Source of the DNA: Prochlorococcus sp. AG-388-D03
GTDB lineage: Bacteria; Cyanobacteriota; Cyanobacteriia; PCC-6307; Cyanobiaceae
Length of the DNA: 64,000 nucleotides
Assembly (NCBI GenBank): GCA_003279875.1
Contig: QCGN01000004.1
Location: forward strand, 1 to 64,000
Direction of reading: 5' to 3'
The notes under the pieces were generated by a model. That model did not search any database and was not told the origin of the DNA. It saw nothing but the letters and a program-made list of their open reading frames with translations. Both the position numbers and the translations under genes were made by a program. This document shows, piece by piece, positions 13,176 through 21,707 of the stretch (positions are counted from its first letter, which is position 1; each line of letters opens with the position of its first letter).

Positions 13176-13484
13176 CTAGCTCCTTTTAATCCAGTCAGGC
13201 GAACCTCCAAACCAGTCAGAAATATCATCTTTATTTGGATTGAAATGATTCTCTCTTTCTAATCCATCAATTCCTAGCGATTGAATTAGCCCATTAATAC
13301 TATTTTCGCTTTGTCTTCCATGTCTTCTGATGCTATTTCCTTTTTTTAACCAAAGAGATATTGTCGAGCAGTGTTTGGCATATTTTTCAACGTATATTCT
13401 TTCTTTTAACGAAACTTCTTTATCTAAGGATATTCTTCTAATTATTTCCTGAATTTTTAATCTTTTTTGAGTACTTAAAAGCAT
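13176..13484 (-). CDS. Conserved hypothetical protein
   Basis: 102 aa, basic and soluble. The N-terminal half is helical (LKIQEIIRRISLDKEVSLKE). The C-terminus holds an aromatic motif (DISDWFGGSPDWIKRS). I do not recognise a family. Codon use and length support a real gene; it converges with the membrane mini-gene upstream. Confidence 0.6.
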   Translation of the reverse strand: MLLSTQKRLKIQEIIRRISLDKEVSLKERIYVEKYAKHCSTISLWLKKGNSIRRHGRQSENSINGLIQSLGIDGLERENHFNPNKDDISDWFGGSPDWIKRS

Positions 13485-13776
13485 TAGACAATAAATAACT
13501 TAATTTTTTTATAGGAGCTTTATGGCAAAATAACTTGTCAATATTAATTTCAAGAAATTTCTCTATTTAAAAGGGTTTTTAAGGGTATTGGTTATGAATT
13601 GCTTAAATTAAGGATTAATTTGTCTTTTATGATACCAAGAAATATATGAAAATCTTATGAGAGAATTAAGAAAGATAAATAATTTTAATTTTATTTATCA
13701 AAATAAAGACTTACAGAATTAATGAGTTGCGGAATGGTATTTTTGTACTACTATTAGTACAGATGTATTATTAAAA

Positions 13777-13977
13777 ATGAAAATTTTGTCTTCTTCCCCA
13801 TACGCTACGTTTAATCCAAAAGAGTGGAACTCACTTTCAAGAGCTAACTGTAGATTCTCTAGTACTCCAATAAAAATTAAAAAAAAGTTTTTTAGTAACT
13901 TTAAAAATGTAAAATCTACTAAAAATATACAAGAAAATAATAAGCTTCCAAAACAAATACAACTTGCCTTCTCGTAA
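13777..13977 (+). CDS. Hypothetical small basic protein
   Basis: 66 aa starting MKILSSSPYATFNPKEWNSL, Lys/Asn/Ser-rich, no membrane segment. A short intergenic region upstream contains the palindrome-like TACTA...TAGTA (about 13747-13759), which could be an operator. Family not recognised. Confidence 0.45.
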   Translation: MKILSSSPYATFNPKEWNSLSRANCRFSSTPIKIKKKFFSNFKNVKSTKNIQENNKLPKQIQLAFS

Positions 13978-14071
13978 TAAAAAATTTCAACTAATATTCA
14001 GTTTTACGAAAAATATTTTAAGAATCCCTATTCTTTGTTAGATTAATAGAAATACAAAAAAGGTTTTAAAT

Positions 14072-14371
14072 TTGTCTGTAGATCGCGAACTTTTGAAAGA
14101 AGTTACTCAAGAACTTTGGAATACGGTTAAAAAGCTAAGGCCAGAAATAGATAGGGAAACTCGCCTTCAGCTAGTTTTAAAAGCTTTATTAACTATTGGG
14201 GATTTACCAGATCAACTGCAAGCAGCAATGGTAGTAGGGGTTTGTGCCGAAATGGATAAAAGCGATATTGAAAATGCTGACGGTAATTCCAATACTAAAG
14301 AAGAGAGTAATTCCACTTCCGTTGATACTTCTACTGGAAGAAAAGTTTTTAGAAGAAGTTCTGCAAAATAA
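14072..14371 (+). CDS. Conserved cyanobacterial hypothetical protein
   Basis: 99 aa from TTG. The first 65 residues are a compact helical region (ELLKEVTQELWNTVKKLRPE ... LVLKALLTIGDLPDQLQAAM); the last 30 are Ser/Thr/Asn-rich and disordered, ending in basic RRSSAK. Function unknown. No ATG alternative preserves the conserved N-terminus. Confidence 0.6.
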   Translation: MSVDRELLKEVTQELWNTVKKLRPEIDRETRLQLVLKALLTIGDLPDQLQAAMVVGVCAEMDKSDIENADGNSNTKEESNSTSVDTSTGRKVFRRSSAK

Positions 14372-14390
14372 AAGCTTCTTCTAAAAGAAA

Positions 14391-14624
14391 TTAGCCTTTA
14401 ACTTTTTTTGATTCGTTTTTAGAGATTTTTAGAAATAGAAAATATGAAATTACTAGTAAAAGTGGTACAAAGATAGAATGCAAAGTCATCATCAACTCTG
14501 TTTGACTCATTCCTATTAGATTTGAATCGTTTGGTAGCTGCTCTGACCAAGTACCAGCTAAGTGCCAAGCCTGGGGAATAGATAAGAAAAACATATAAAA
14601 ACTATAAGTAAAAGTTATATTCAA
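14391..14624 (-). CDS. Small two-helix membrane protein
   Basis: 77 aa. Helix 1 at about 1-20, a polar segment with AWHLAGTWSEQLPNDSN, helix 2 at about 48-66 (LHSIFVPLLLVISYFLFL), and a Lys-rich C-terminus that should face the cytoplasm. Conserved in style but family not recognised. It lies downstream of the CrtISO-like gene on the opposite side of a short gap. Confidence 0.55.
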   Translation of the reverse strand: MNITFTYSFYMFFLSIPQAWHLAGTWSEQLPNDSNLIGMSQTELMMTLHSIFVPLLLVISYFLFLKISKNESKKVKG

Positions 14625-14708
14625 ATAAAGAATATCATCCTTAAAAAAATTTACTTTTTTTCTTCTTATTTCTTAACTAAAGATATTTTTTCGACTTTGT
14701 CGAATGCT

Positions 14709-16241
14709 TTAAAGATCTATCGTTTTAAGAAGCTTTTTATATTCCTTCTTCCCCATGATTTTTTCAGCCGCATATGCTCCACTTGCTGAGACAGCAGGTA
14801 TACCAATTCCGGGGAAAGTACTTGCTCCACAAGTAAGCAAATTTTTAACAGATGTTTTACATCCAGGGAATAGTCCTTTAGAAGCCGATAATGCTGGGCC
14901 GTAGCTACCACAATAAGTATTGGTATACTTTTTATGCGTTAAAGGAGTGCCAAGCAATTTTATCTCAATTCTATTATCTATATCAGGTATTATTTTTCTC
15001 AAAGATTTGAGAAATATTGAACATCTTTCCTCTTTAAGTTCTTTGTAAGCTAACTCATTAGATTTTAAATTCTTCCAAATTTCCCATGGTTCATTGGCAG
15101 GAGTATACCCATGCAGGACGTGTTTACCTTTTGGTGCCATACTCTTATCTAATACAGAAGGAATTGAGAAAACTGCTACATTTCTTTCTGCAGTAATTCC
15201 TCTCTCCCAGTTATCAACGTGTATTGCATGAATTGGTAAATTTTGTAGACCAGAGGCATCAAAACCTAAATGAATATGAAGAAAAGAACCGCATTTATTA
15301 ATATCTTTAGCCTTTGGGCTCCATTTTTTTTGGAATTCTTGTGGAATTAATTTTCTGGAAGTCCAAGCATCAGTATTCATTACGACAAAGTTAGAAATAA
15401 AATTTGAACCATTTTCTAAAGTTACACCTGAGGCAATATTTTTACTAAAATTTACAGCTTCTACTTTAGATGAAAGAATTAGTTCACCGCCATTTCTTTT
15501 GAAAGCATCAACTAGTGCCTTTACTATACTTTCACTTCCTCCCTTTGGATATTCTAAATACGATTCAGGTTTAAACCATTCATCAAATAATGTAGCCATC
15601 GCAGCAGAATTTGTATCATGCATTGGCATCCCACTTATTAAAAAACTAAGCAAATCAACCCAGTTTCTAAGGAAAGGATCATTTAGGTGACTGTCGACAA
15701 TATCCCCAAAACCGCCATTTAGCTTTGGTAATAATTTTATATTAGGTAAGAATTTAGATGCTAATTTTATAATCTCTAAAAAATTAATTGTTTCAGGTGA
15801 ACTAGAGAGGAGCGGGATTTCACTTACTATTCGACTAAGAGGTCTTATCCCTGATACAAATGAATCCCACTCATTAACTGACTTTTCACCTCTTAATAAT
15901 CTTATTCTTTCTTTAAATGGTTCTTGTCCTACTTCCAAATTGAATTCGCCTTCAGGAACATTGACATGCCATCCTTGATATTTAATAAGTTCAACCTTTT
16001 CGTCAAGTAATTTAAGTATTTGCCCTAAAGGATTGGTCGTAGGCCATTTTCCTATACCACTCCATAATGAAGGACCAGATTCAAACTTATAACCTCTCAT
16101 ATTAAAGCTATGCGCTACACCTCCTGGTTGAGAATGAGCTTCAGCTATTAGGACTTTTTTTCCAGCTAGGGCTAATAAAGAACCGCAACATAAACCCCCA
16201 ATTCCACTACCTATGATTATTACGTCGTATTTATTCATCAA
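14709..16241 (-). CDS. CrtISO/phytoene-desaturase-like FAD oxidoreductase
   Basis: 510 aa. The N-terminal FAD-binding Rossmann motif GSGIGGLCCGSLLALAGKKV is at about 11-30, followed by EAHSQPGGVAHSF. The C-terminal FAD contact is GIPAVSASGAYAAEKI. The fold belongs to the carotenoid isomerase / RetSat / CrtI superfamily. The N-terminus differs from the usual picocyanobacterial CrtH, so this is a second, paralogous enzyme whose substrate (a carotenoid or other polyene) is not known. Monocistronic. Confidence 0.8.
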   Translation of the reverse strand: MMNKYDVIIIGSGIGGLCCGSLLALAGKKVLIAEAHSQPGGVAHSFNMRGYKFESGPSLWSGIGKWPTTNPLGQILKLLDEKVELIKYQGWHVNVPEGEFNLEVGQEPFKERIRLLRGEKSVNEWDSFVSGIRPLSRIVSEIPLLSSSPETINFLEIIKLASKFLPNIKLLPKLNGGFGDIVDSHLNDPFLRNWVDLLSFLISGMPMHDTNSAAMATLFDEWFKPESYLEYPKGGSESIVKALVDAFKRNGGELILSSKVEAVNFSKNIASGVTLENGSNFISNFVVMNTDAWTSRKLIPQEFQKKWSPKAKDINKCGSFLHIHLGFDASGLQNLPIHAIHVDNWERGITAERNVAVFSIPSVLDKSMAPKGKHVLHGYTPANEPWEIWKNLKSNELAYKELKEERCSIFLKSLRKIIPDIDNRIEIKLLGTPLTHKKYTNTYCGSYGPALSASKGLFPGCKTSVKNLLTCGASTFPGIGIPAVSASGAYAAEKIMGKKEYKKLLKTIDL

Positions 16242-16271
16242 AAATTAAACCCTAAGAATAAATCTTAAAGC

Positions 16272-16382
16272 TTAAACAAAAGTATTTGTTGTTGTTGTGA
16301 TACTAAGAACAACTGCAAGGAAAAATATGTAAGGGACAGCCTTAAGTGGAATATGACCTTGTCTTTTAGAAATGAAATCCAT
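16272..16382 (-). CDS. Single-helix membrane mini-protein (MDFI type)
   Basis: 36 aa. Polar start MDFISKRQGHIPLKA, then a helix VPYIFFLAVVLSI and a Thr-rich tail. It shares the N-terminal MDFI-x-K pattern and one-helix layout with the mini-gene at 25731-25826. It lies just upstream of the CrtISO-like gene on the same strand and may share its transcript. Confidence 0.45.
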   Translation of the reverse strand: MDFISKRQGHIPLKAVPYIFFLAVVLSITTTTNTFV

Positions 16383-16536
16383 TTTTTAAAATTAACTTAT
16401 GTAAAGATGATAGTTGAAATTTGTTACGAATGTGTGTCTGTGCTCTACTTTTTTAGAAATATTTTGAAATAAAGAAGAAATTTTATTTTATTTTTTTTTA
16501 AAACCTTTTTATGATGAATAAAAAATAATATTTAAA

Positions 16537-17037
16537 ATGATTCTTGAGGCAAAAAAATTACCACAATACACAGAAATAAAAAATTTAGAGAGTATTTCTA
16601 AAAAAGATGGAAGTGGTATTGAATATGAAGATTTAATAGGAACTTGGAAATTTAATTCCGTATGGAAGAAAGGCTCAAAAGAAATAGATAATATATCTAG
16701 TTCCATTCTTCAAGTATTATCAGCAAAATTACAATTAAAGAAAACCAATTCTCAAATTAATATAGTTGATTACGAGATAAACAATTCAGTTAGTTTTGGG
16801 ATATTAACGATTATTTTCTGTGGGCAAGCATCATTAAAAGGTCCGAGGCCTCTATTGCCCTTTTTCTTCGAGAACTTAGTAATAAATATTGGAAATTTTA
16901 CGTTAATTAATAAACCTTTAAAAAAACCAGAAGAAAAGCAAATGCCTTTTTTCTCTCTAATAGCTATCAGTAAAGAAAAAAATTGGATGTGTGCTAGAGG
17001 AAGAGGAGGAGGACTCGCAATTTGGATTAAGTCTTGA
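16537..17037 (+). CDS. PAP/fibrillin-like conserved cyanobacterial protein
   Basis: 166 aa. The pattern DLIGTWKFNSVWKKG near the start, GQASLKGPRPLLPFFFENL in the middle and ARGRGGGLAIW at the end is conserved among cyanobacteria and plastids, and resembles small lipocalin-like plastid-lipid-associated proteins. Such proteins bind lipids or carotenoids. The assignment is by eye and moderate; function is not established. Confidence 0.55.
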   Translation: MILEAKKLPQYTEIKNLESISKKDGSGIEYEDLIGTWKFNSVWKKGSKEIDNISSSILQVLSAKLQLKKTNSQINIVDYEINNSVSFGILTIIFCGQASLKGPRPLLPFFFENLVINIGNFTLINKPLKKPEEKQMPFFSLIAISKEKNWMCARGRGGGLAIWIKS

Positions 17038-17041
17038 TCTT

Positions 17042-17257
17042 TTAGTGATATTCACCAGGGTGATCAACTTTTCTGACGGTAACTTTATCCACTTTTTGGC
17101 CATTAAATCTTAAAAGATCATCACCAGAGAAACTATATCCAAGTCTTTGAGCAATAAGTGCTACATCATCTGCAGTTGCAGAAGAAGTAACCTCTTTTCT
17201 TAAATTATCTTCTGACTGCATTTGTTTTAAAAATTTTCTAATTTCAGAGAAACTCAT
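17042..17257 (-). CDS. Nif11-like domain protein
   Basis: 71 aa. The whole protein is the Nif11 helical domain: MSFSEIRKFLKQMQSEDNLR, ATADDVALIAQRLGYSFSGDDL. In other bacteria this domain is the leader of ribosomally made peptides and ends in a Gly-Gly cleavage site. Here the tail is VRKVDHPGEYH with no GG and no core peptide, so it is probably a stand-alone member. Its end lies 4 nt from the convergent gene. Confidence 0.75.
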   Translation of the reverse strand: MSFSEIRKFLKQMQSEDNLRKEVTSSATADDVALIAQRLGYSFSGDDLLRFNGQKVDKVTVRKVDHPGEYH

Positions 17258-17355
17258 TTTAACTTTTATGCATAATTTTATATTAAAGCCTTATAAAAAA
17301 ATTAAATTGTTTTTTGCAAAGACCAATAAAACTAAATAAACACTATATTAAAAGT

Positions 17356-17676
17356 ATGACTTACTTATTTTTATATGTAGTTGGGATAGTCTTGATATGG
17401 TGGATATATCGTGTCGGTTGGGTTGAGGCTTTGAAAACAGTAATTAAAGTTTTAGTTCCTTCAATTCTTATAATTTTATTTAATATCAAAGCAGGAAGAT
17501 TACTTTTCAAAAATCCTTTAGTTGGATTATTGAGTGCTTTACCAACTTCAATTTTTATTTATAGGGGTTCCCTTCCAGTCGTGGCATCTATTAATAACTG
17601 GATTGATACTAAAAGAAGCAAATATGAAGAATCCAAAGACGTAATTGATACCGATTCAATTCCTCTAGATGATTAA
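17356..17676 (+). CDS. Conserved membrane protein
   Basis: 106 aa from ATG 17356 (MTYLFLYVVGIVLIWWIYRV); a TTG 42 nt upstream would extend it. About three helices (1-20, 30-46, 52-75) and an acidic C-terminal tail ending DSIPLDD. Typical of small thylakoid/plasma membrane proteins of unknown role. Confidence 0.6.
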   Translation: MTYLFLYVVGIVLIWWIYRVGWVEALKTVIKVLVPSILIILFNIKAGRLLFKNPLVGLLSALPTSIFIYRGSLPVVASINNWIDTKRSKYEESKDVIDTDSIPLDD

Positions 17677-17685
17677 TATTTTAAG

Positions 17686-18093
17686 CTAGTCAAATCCCAG
17701 AAATAATTCTTTGTGTACTACAAGAACATCAAATAAAGATGTTCCATGGGAAGGACTTATTGGAATATTATCTACATTTAATGCCTCTGCACAAATTAGA
17801 TGACCATCCCATCTTGTATTATGTTCACTCATTTGGATTGACCAATCAATTACTTTTTTAAAGTGCTCAGGCATCTCAGATCCAATTTTCCTGCATATTT
17901 GGCAAAGATTTGTAAGAAGGGGCGGTTTGGATGGCCTTTTTAAATCTTTAACAAGACTTGGTTGTGTAAATACACTGGTGTATCTGATGTAGTCAATTAA
18001 TTCATAATCTTCATCTGTAAGTGCTGCTTTATTCAATGCTATTTCAAATTCTTCTACAGGGGTAATTGGCCTTTTAATTATCTCATTTTTCAT
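17686..18093 (-). CDS. Conserved picocyanobacterial hypothetical protein
   Basis: 135 aa from the ATG at 18093 (MKNEIIKRPITPVEEFEIAL). The frame stays open further upstream, but that part overlaps tatA and looks spurious. Soluble, helical, with a conserved-looking core CQICRKIGSEMPEHFKKVID and ICAEALNVDNIPISPSHGTS. It overlaps the 3' end of tatA by 11 nt, so it is translationally coupled and probably cotranscribed. Confidence 0.6.
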   Translation of the reverse strand: MKNEIIKRPITPVEEFEIALNKAALTDEDYELIDYIRYTSVFTQPSLVKDLKRPSKPPLLTNLCQICRKIGSEMPEHFKKVIDWSIQMSEHNTRWDGHLICAEALNVDNIPISPSHGTSLFDVLVVHKELFLGFD

Positions 18094-18373
18094 TATTATC
18101 TGATTCTGATAAATCCTTTTCCTCTGGTTCTTTAGTAACTTGATCGATATTATTGGTAAATTTTTTCTGAGGAGATTTTGGTAAATTTTCGCTCTCTGGC
18201 TCATTAATTACTTGATCTATCTCGTTTTGAAATTCATTCGATGCTTTTTTTAAGCTTTTTAATGTTTTGCCAAGTTGTTTTCCTAATTCTGGTAATTTCT
18301 TGGGACCAAAAATTAATAGAGCTAGAATTAAAATTACTGTTACTTCTGGTAAACCTACCCCAAAGATATTCAT
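18083..18373 (-). CDS. tatA: Twin-arginine translocase subunit TatA/TatB
   Basis: 96 aa. N-terminal helix (PEVTVILILALLIFG, about 9-23), hinge FGPKKLPELGKQLGK, amphipathic helix and an acidic Pro/Glu/Lys tail. This is the TatA/E fold that forms the pore for folded Tat substrates in plasma and thylakoid membranes. A TatB role cannot be excluded by sequence. It overlaps the downstream hypothetical gene. Confidence 0.92.
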   Translation of the reverse strand: MNIFGVGLPEVTVILILALLIFGPKKLPELGKQLGKTLKSLKKASNEFQNEIDQVINEPESENLPKSPQKKFTNNIDQVTKEPEEKDLSESDNNEK

Positions 18374-18465
18374 GATAGAAGTCTATTTAATTCATTATAA
18401 AAATCTATTATTAATATAATCTAATGATTTGAAAATATCATTTTATAAACTCGCTTTGTTACTCT

Positions 18466-18612
18466 TCAAAGAAGTTTATAAAAAATAATTGTAATTATTA
18501 CTCCCTTAAAAAAAACTAACCAAAGTAGTTGGTAATCACTTAATTTTAATTTTTCTTGGTACCACTTAATAAGTATTTTGTGTCTTTTAATTATTCTTTT
18601 TATTAATTTCAA
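18466..18612 (-). CDS. Small membrane-anchored hypothetical protein
   Basis: 48 aa from TTG (MKLIKRIIKRHKILIKWYQE), with an in-frame stop just upstream of the start. A strongly basic N-terminus is followed by SDYQLLWLVFFKGVIITIIF, a single helix. The alternating aromatic/basic pattern looks selected, not random. Family not recognised. It lies upstream of tatA on the same strand. Confidence 0.55.
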   Translation of the reverse strand: MKLIKRIIKRHKILIKWYQEKLKLSDYQLLWLVFFKGVIITIIFYKLL

Positions 18613-18824
18613 AATCTATTTTTTTAGATAAGACTAACTTTATATCAAAACTGTATAGGATGGAAATGATAAATAAATAAATTTTGGTTATCAGTAAGTA
18701 CAAATTTTTTAAATAAGTAATCACATTTAACCCAAATTATTTTTGGCTTTCTTATTCTTTTAAAAATTAGCTTTGCATAAATCAAACTAAATTACAAAAA
18801 TGTAATTAACTTTTTTTAAATATA

Positions 18825-19064
18825 ATGAAAATCTTATTATCAGCTTTTTTCTTATTTGCCTTTATACCTCCATCAAAGGCAGTTACTACAAAAATGTTTA
18901 AAGTATTGGATACTTGTGCTAGATATCGTCTTGGAGATATTGATGCTAAACAAGCTATAGAAAAACTAAAATTAAAATCTAAGAATTCTTCCGAAATTGA
19001 CTTAAAAAATATTGTAAGTAATTACTGTTCTGTATTCACCCCAAATGAAAATATAAAATTCTAA
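18825..19064 (+). CDS. Small secreted hypothetical protein
   Basis: 79 aa with a signal peptide (MKILLSAFFLFAFIPPSKAV, cleavage after SKA). The mature part contains two cysteines (DTCARYRLGDIDAKQAIEKL ... NYCSVF) that could form a disulfide. Probably periplasmic. About 210 bp upstream is free of other genes. Confidence 0.55.
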   Translation: MKILLSAFFLFAFIPPSKAVTTKMFKVLDTCARYRLGDIDAKQAIEKLKLKSKNSSEIDLKNIVSNYCSVFTPNENIKF

Positions 19065-19082
19065 AAATTATTTTTAGAGATC

Positions 19083-19220
19083 TTAATTTTTTTTATTCCA
19101 ATTATAATTTTTTAATTTTTCTTTTATTTCCTTTACTCTCTTATTGTTAGTAATTTTTAAATTAAAAAGTATTCCCAAAAAAAGAATGAGAAATAAAAAA
19201 CTATATATGGCAAATTCCAT
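19083..19220 (-). CDS. Single-helix membrane mini-protein
   Basis: 45 aa. One helix at 3-24 (FAIYSFLFLILFLGILFNL) followed by a basic Lys/Asn-rich tail. ATG start and TAA stop. It converges with the secreted protein gene and is divergent from prxQ. Family not recognised. Confidence 0.5.
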   Translation of the reverse strand: MEFAIYSFLFLILFLGILFNLKITNNKRVKEIKEKLKNYNWNKKN

Positions 19221-19370
19221 AAGAATAGATATATTCAACAACATTAGTAAATTAGAGGAATCTTTTAGTATCTTTTAGAACAATGTTTGAAAAATTTATC
19301 CAAAACTTTCTTGTTTTTGGTCACAGAAAAATAATTATTGCTTCTAAGATGGAGTTTTATATAAACTATT

Positions 19371-19820
19371 TTGCAGATTGGAGATAAAGTACCACAATTT
19401 TCTTTACTAGATCAGAATGGCACTAAAAGGTCAAATACTGGATTAAAAACTCCCTTAGTTTTGTTTTTCTATCCAAAGGACGACACCCCGGGATGCACTA
19501 TAGAGGTTTGCGGATTTAGAGACAAGTATGACCTTTTTAAAGTCCTTGGTGCTCAAGTTTGGGGGGTAAGTAATGGTAGTTCTTCAAGCCACTTGGCATT
19601 TGCCAACAAAAATAAATTACAATATCCTTTGTTATGTGATAAAAATGATTCACTAAGAAAAGCTTTCAAGGTTCCCAAAGTACTTGGTTTATTAGATGGA
19701 AGAGTTACCTATGTTATTGATAGAAATGGGTTTGTTAAACATATCTTTCGAGATTTGTTGAATGGCCCAGAACATATAAAAGAGGCAATAAGAGTCTTAA
19801 AGGAAATTCAAAATCAGTAA
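19371..19820 (+). CDS. bcp: Peroxiredoxin Q / Bcp
   Basis: 149-aa thiol peroxidase that reduces hydrogen and organic peroxides using thioredoxin. Peroxidatic Cys42 and resolving Cys47 are in PKDDTPGCTIEVCGFRD, the PrxQ spacing. The TTG start at 19371 gives the usual MQIGDKVPQFSLLDQNG. Length is normal. Monocistronic. Confidence 0.95.
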   Translation: MQIGDKVPQFSLLDQNGTKRSNTGLKTPLVLFFYPKDDTPGCTIEVCGFRDKYDLFKVLGAQVWGVSNGSSSSHLAFANKNKLQYPLLCDKNDSLRKAFKVPKVLGLLDGRVTYVIDRNGFVKHIFRDLLNGPEHIKEAIRVLKEIQNQ

Positions 19821-19864
19821 ATTAATTATTCAAACCCTTAGAAATTAATATCTTTTCTTATAGG

Positions 19865-20167
19865 ATGTTTTCTATTAATAAATCAAACTTTATGAAAAAA
19901 ATAGGGATGCAAGCAGTTGATGAAGCAATTGAAAATGGGATTGACCTAGATGGGACTCCAATCCCCTCAAAAATGCTTGAGCTTTACAACAGGATTATGA
20001 ATGAAGAAAACAAAAGAGAAAGAAGCGGAGTCAAAAAGTCAATGAGAAACAGATGTGTTAAAACAGGTTCTAAGCATTTTGATAAAGAAACTTTAGATCA
20101 ATTATTAATTGATTCTGGTTGGGAAGGCCTTAAAGAAAAAGAAATTTTATTTTTCTACAGTAATTAA
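19865..20167 (+). CDS. Conserved hypothetical protein
   Basis: 100 aa. An internal ATG at 19892 (MKKIGMQAVDEAIENGIDLD) may be the true start. Charged, helical, with the conserved-looking segment DGTPIPSKMLELYNRIM and RNRCVKTGSKHFD. Follows bcp by 44 bp on the same strand. Family not recognised. Confidence 0.55.
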   Translation: MFSINKSNFMKKIGMQAVDEAIENGIDLDGTPIPSKMLELYNRIMNEENKRERSGVKKSMRNRCVKTGSKHFDKETLDQLLIDSGWEGLKEKEILFFYSN

Positions 20168-20170
20168 AGT

Positions 20171-20515
20171 TTATTTAAACCATCCTTTTTTAATCGGAGT
20201 TTTTTCTTCTTCTTTTTTAATAGAAGTTATTTTTAAAGCTTTCTTAAAAGCTAAGTTAGCTTCTACTACTGTGATTATTGATATAAGAAATAAACCTGAT
20301 ATACCTATTAATTGTTCTGTTTGACTTGGTTCTTTATCACCTTGCAAAATTATTCCTATAACAAACCATGCAGTTACTACTCCAGTAGTAATGAAATATG
20401 GTAACCATCTTCTCTGATATAAATAACCAGTCCCAACCCCTGGTAAGAAATTAAGTAGCGATGCGACCCATCCGCTTGAAGAAGCTAATACTTGTTCTTT
20501 TGATAATTTATCCAT
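20171..20515 (-). CDS. Conserved cyanobacterial membrane protein
   Basis: 114 aa. Starts MDKLSKEQVLASSSGWVASL, then LLNFLPGVGTGYLYQRRW, which resembles the TM2-type turn of small membrane proteins, and three to four helices to about residue 95. The tail is Lys/Glu-rich. It follows the 34-aa mini-gene by 4 nt and is probably cotranscribed with it. Confidence 0.65.
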   Translation of the reverse strand: MDKLSKEQVLASSSGWVASLLNFLPGVGTGYLYQRRWLPYFITTGVVTAWFVIGIILQGDKEPSQTEQLIGISGLFLISIITVVEANLAFKKALKITSIKKEEEKTPIKKGWFK

Positions 20516-20519
20516 TTAA

Positions 20520-20624
20520 TTAAGTGTTAATTAAATGAGAATTTATGTAAGCAAAAGATATGACTGCGCAAACTACCCAACTAAAAGGCAGAAACATTCT
20601 GATTTTTTCTTGCTTATTTTTCAT
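20520..20624 (-). CDS. Single-helix membrane mini-protein
   Basis: 34 aa (MKNKQEKIRMFLPFSWVVCA...). A basic start, one helix and a short polar end. Its stop lies 4 nt before the start of the next gene on the same strand, so translational coupling is likely. Too short for family assignment. Confidence 0.5.
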   Translation of the reverse strand: MKNKQEKIRMFLPFSWVVCAVISFAYINSHLINT

Positions 20625-20680
20625 ATCTTTATTATGGAAAAGATTTTATGAATTCGTGGTTAAAAAAATTTATAAATTAA

Positions 20681-20733
20681 TTACTTAAAAGACGGTTAAA
20701 AGTAACCGTCTTTTAAGTAATAATTTTTTTTTT
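20681..20733. terminator. Strong hairpin with perfect 18-bp stem
   Basis: Perfect inverted repeat of 18 bp (TTACTTAAAAGACGGTTA and its complement) around a 4-nt AAAG loop, followed on the plus strand by a T-run at 20723-20732. It lies 5 nt past the stop of the minus-strand gene at 20738, so it probably ends that transcript; the T-run also suits plus-strand termination. Confidence 0.8.
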
Positions 20734-20737
20734 AAAA

Positions 20738-20977
20738 CTATGCTTTTCCTTTAGTTCCGGAAAGTAATTTAAGCTCATTCTTGACTTCTTTTTCCCGTTC
20801 TTCAAGATGTTTTAATTGAGATTTAAAAGCATCTTCAAGTCTTTTTCTTTGGGTTGTGATTTCATCAAGTTCCTCTTGATGATGGTTTTTCTTGAGTTCT
20901 TTCATCTCGGTATCAGAAATAACATATACTGGACGATATGAAGGAGTTTCAAAAAGAAGATCAAACATTGAATACAT
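20738..20977 (-). CDS. Small coiled-coil conserved protein
   Basis: 79 aa. Residues 1-25 are a non-helical segment (FDLLFETPSYRPVYVISD); the rest is a charged coiled coil (ELKKNHHQEELDEITTQRKR ... LEEREKEVKNELKLL). Conserved style among picocyanobacteria, function unknown. Confidence 0.6.
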   Translation of the reverse strand: MYSMFDLLFETPSYRPVYVISDTEMKELKKNHHQEELDEITTQRKRLEDAFKSQLKHLEEREKEVKNELKLLSGTKGKA

Positions 20978-21181
20978 AGTGACCTTTGAATTAAGTACAA
21001 ATCAAATATCGTACAAATATTTGAATCTTGTAAGGATACAAACCGAAGAAAATCATACGGCAAATACACCGAATTTCGGTTTACCTAACTAAACCGGCCA
21101 GTATTTACCGATCTATTTTTAATTGGTAATGTAATGTACAAGTATATTCGGAAATGAGCTGAGGATATTTTAGAAATACAA

Positions 21182-21598
21182 ATGGATTTAATTATTACTT
21201 CCAGATTAGTAATTCCTTCAAGAGAATTAAAATGGCGTTTTTCTAGATCATCTGGCCCAGGAGGTCAAAAAGTAAATAAAACTAATACCAGAGTAGAAAT
21301 TATTTTTAATATCGAAGAATCAAAAGTTTTAAATGATTATCAAAAGAAAGTTTTAACGAAAAAATTGAAAACCAAATTAGTCAATAATAGTATATGTCTA
21401 ACCGTTCAAGAAGAAAGGAATCAATTACTTAATAGACAAATAGCTATAAAAAGAATTAGCTCAGTAATTAGAAATTCATTAAAAAATTCATCTAAAATTA
21501 GAAAAGCTACAAAACCATCTAAAGCTTCTCAAAATAGAAGGCTTGACTCCAAAAAAAAACGTGGAGAATTAAAGAAGAATCGACAGATAAAATATTAA
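21182..21598 (+). CDS. arfB: ArfB/YaeJ-like peptidyl-tRNA hydrolase (release-factor family)
   Basis: 138 aa. Contains the catalytic GGQ loop of class I release factors in SSGPGGQKVNKTNTRVE (about 23-39) without codon-recognition domains, and a highly basic C-terminal tail (KATKPSKASQNRRLDSKKKR) that in ArfB inserts in the empty mRNA channel. It rescues ribosomes stalled without a stop codon. ATG start at 21182. Confidence 0.9.
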   Translation: MDLIITSRLVIPSRELKWRFSRSSGPGGQKVNKTNTRVEIIFNIEESKVLNDYQKKVLTKKLKTKLVNNSICLTVQEERNQLLNRQIAIKRISSVIRNSLKNSSKIRKATKPSKASQNRRLDSKKKRGELKKNRQIKY

Positions 21599-21707
21599 AT
21601 TATTTAAATTAATTTTGATGAAAAATATTTTCTAACTTTCAATGTCTAAATTGGATTATTTTATGGATATCTTTGATTTGATTTCGTTTCATTAAACTTC
21701 CAAATAA

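Noticed and set aside
18094-18204. N-terminal extension of the gene upstream of 17686-18093
   Set aside because: Lies in another frame inside tatA; the ATG at 18093 gives a more plausible protein.
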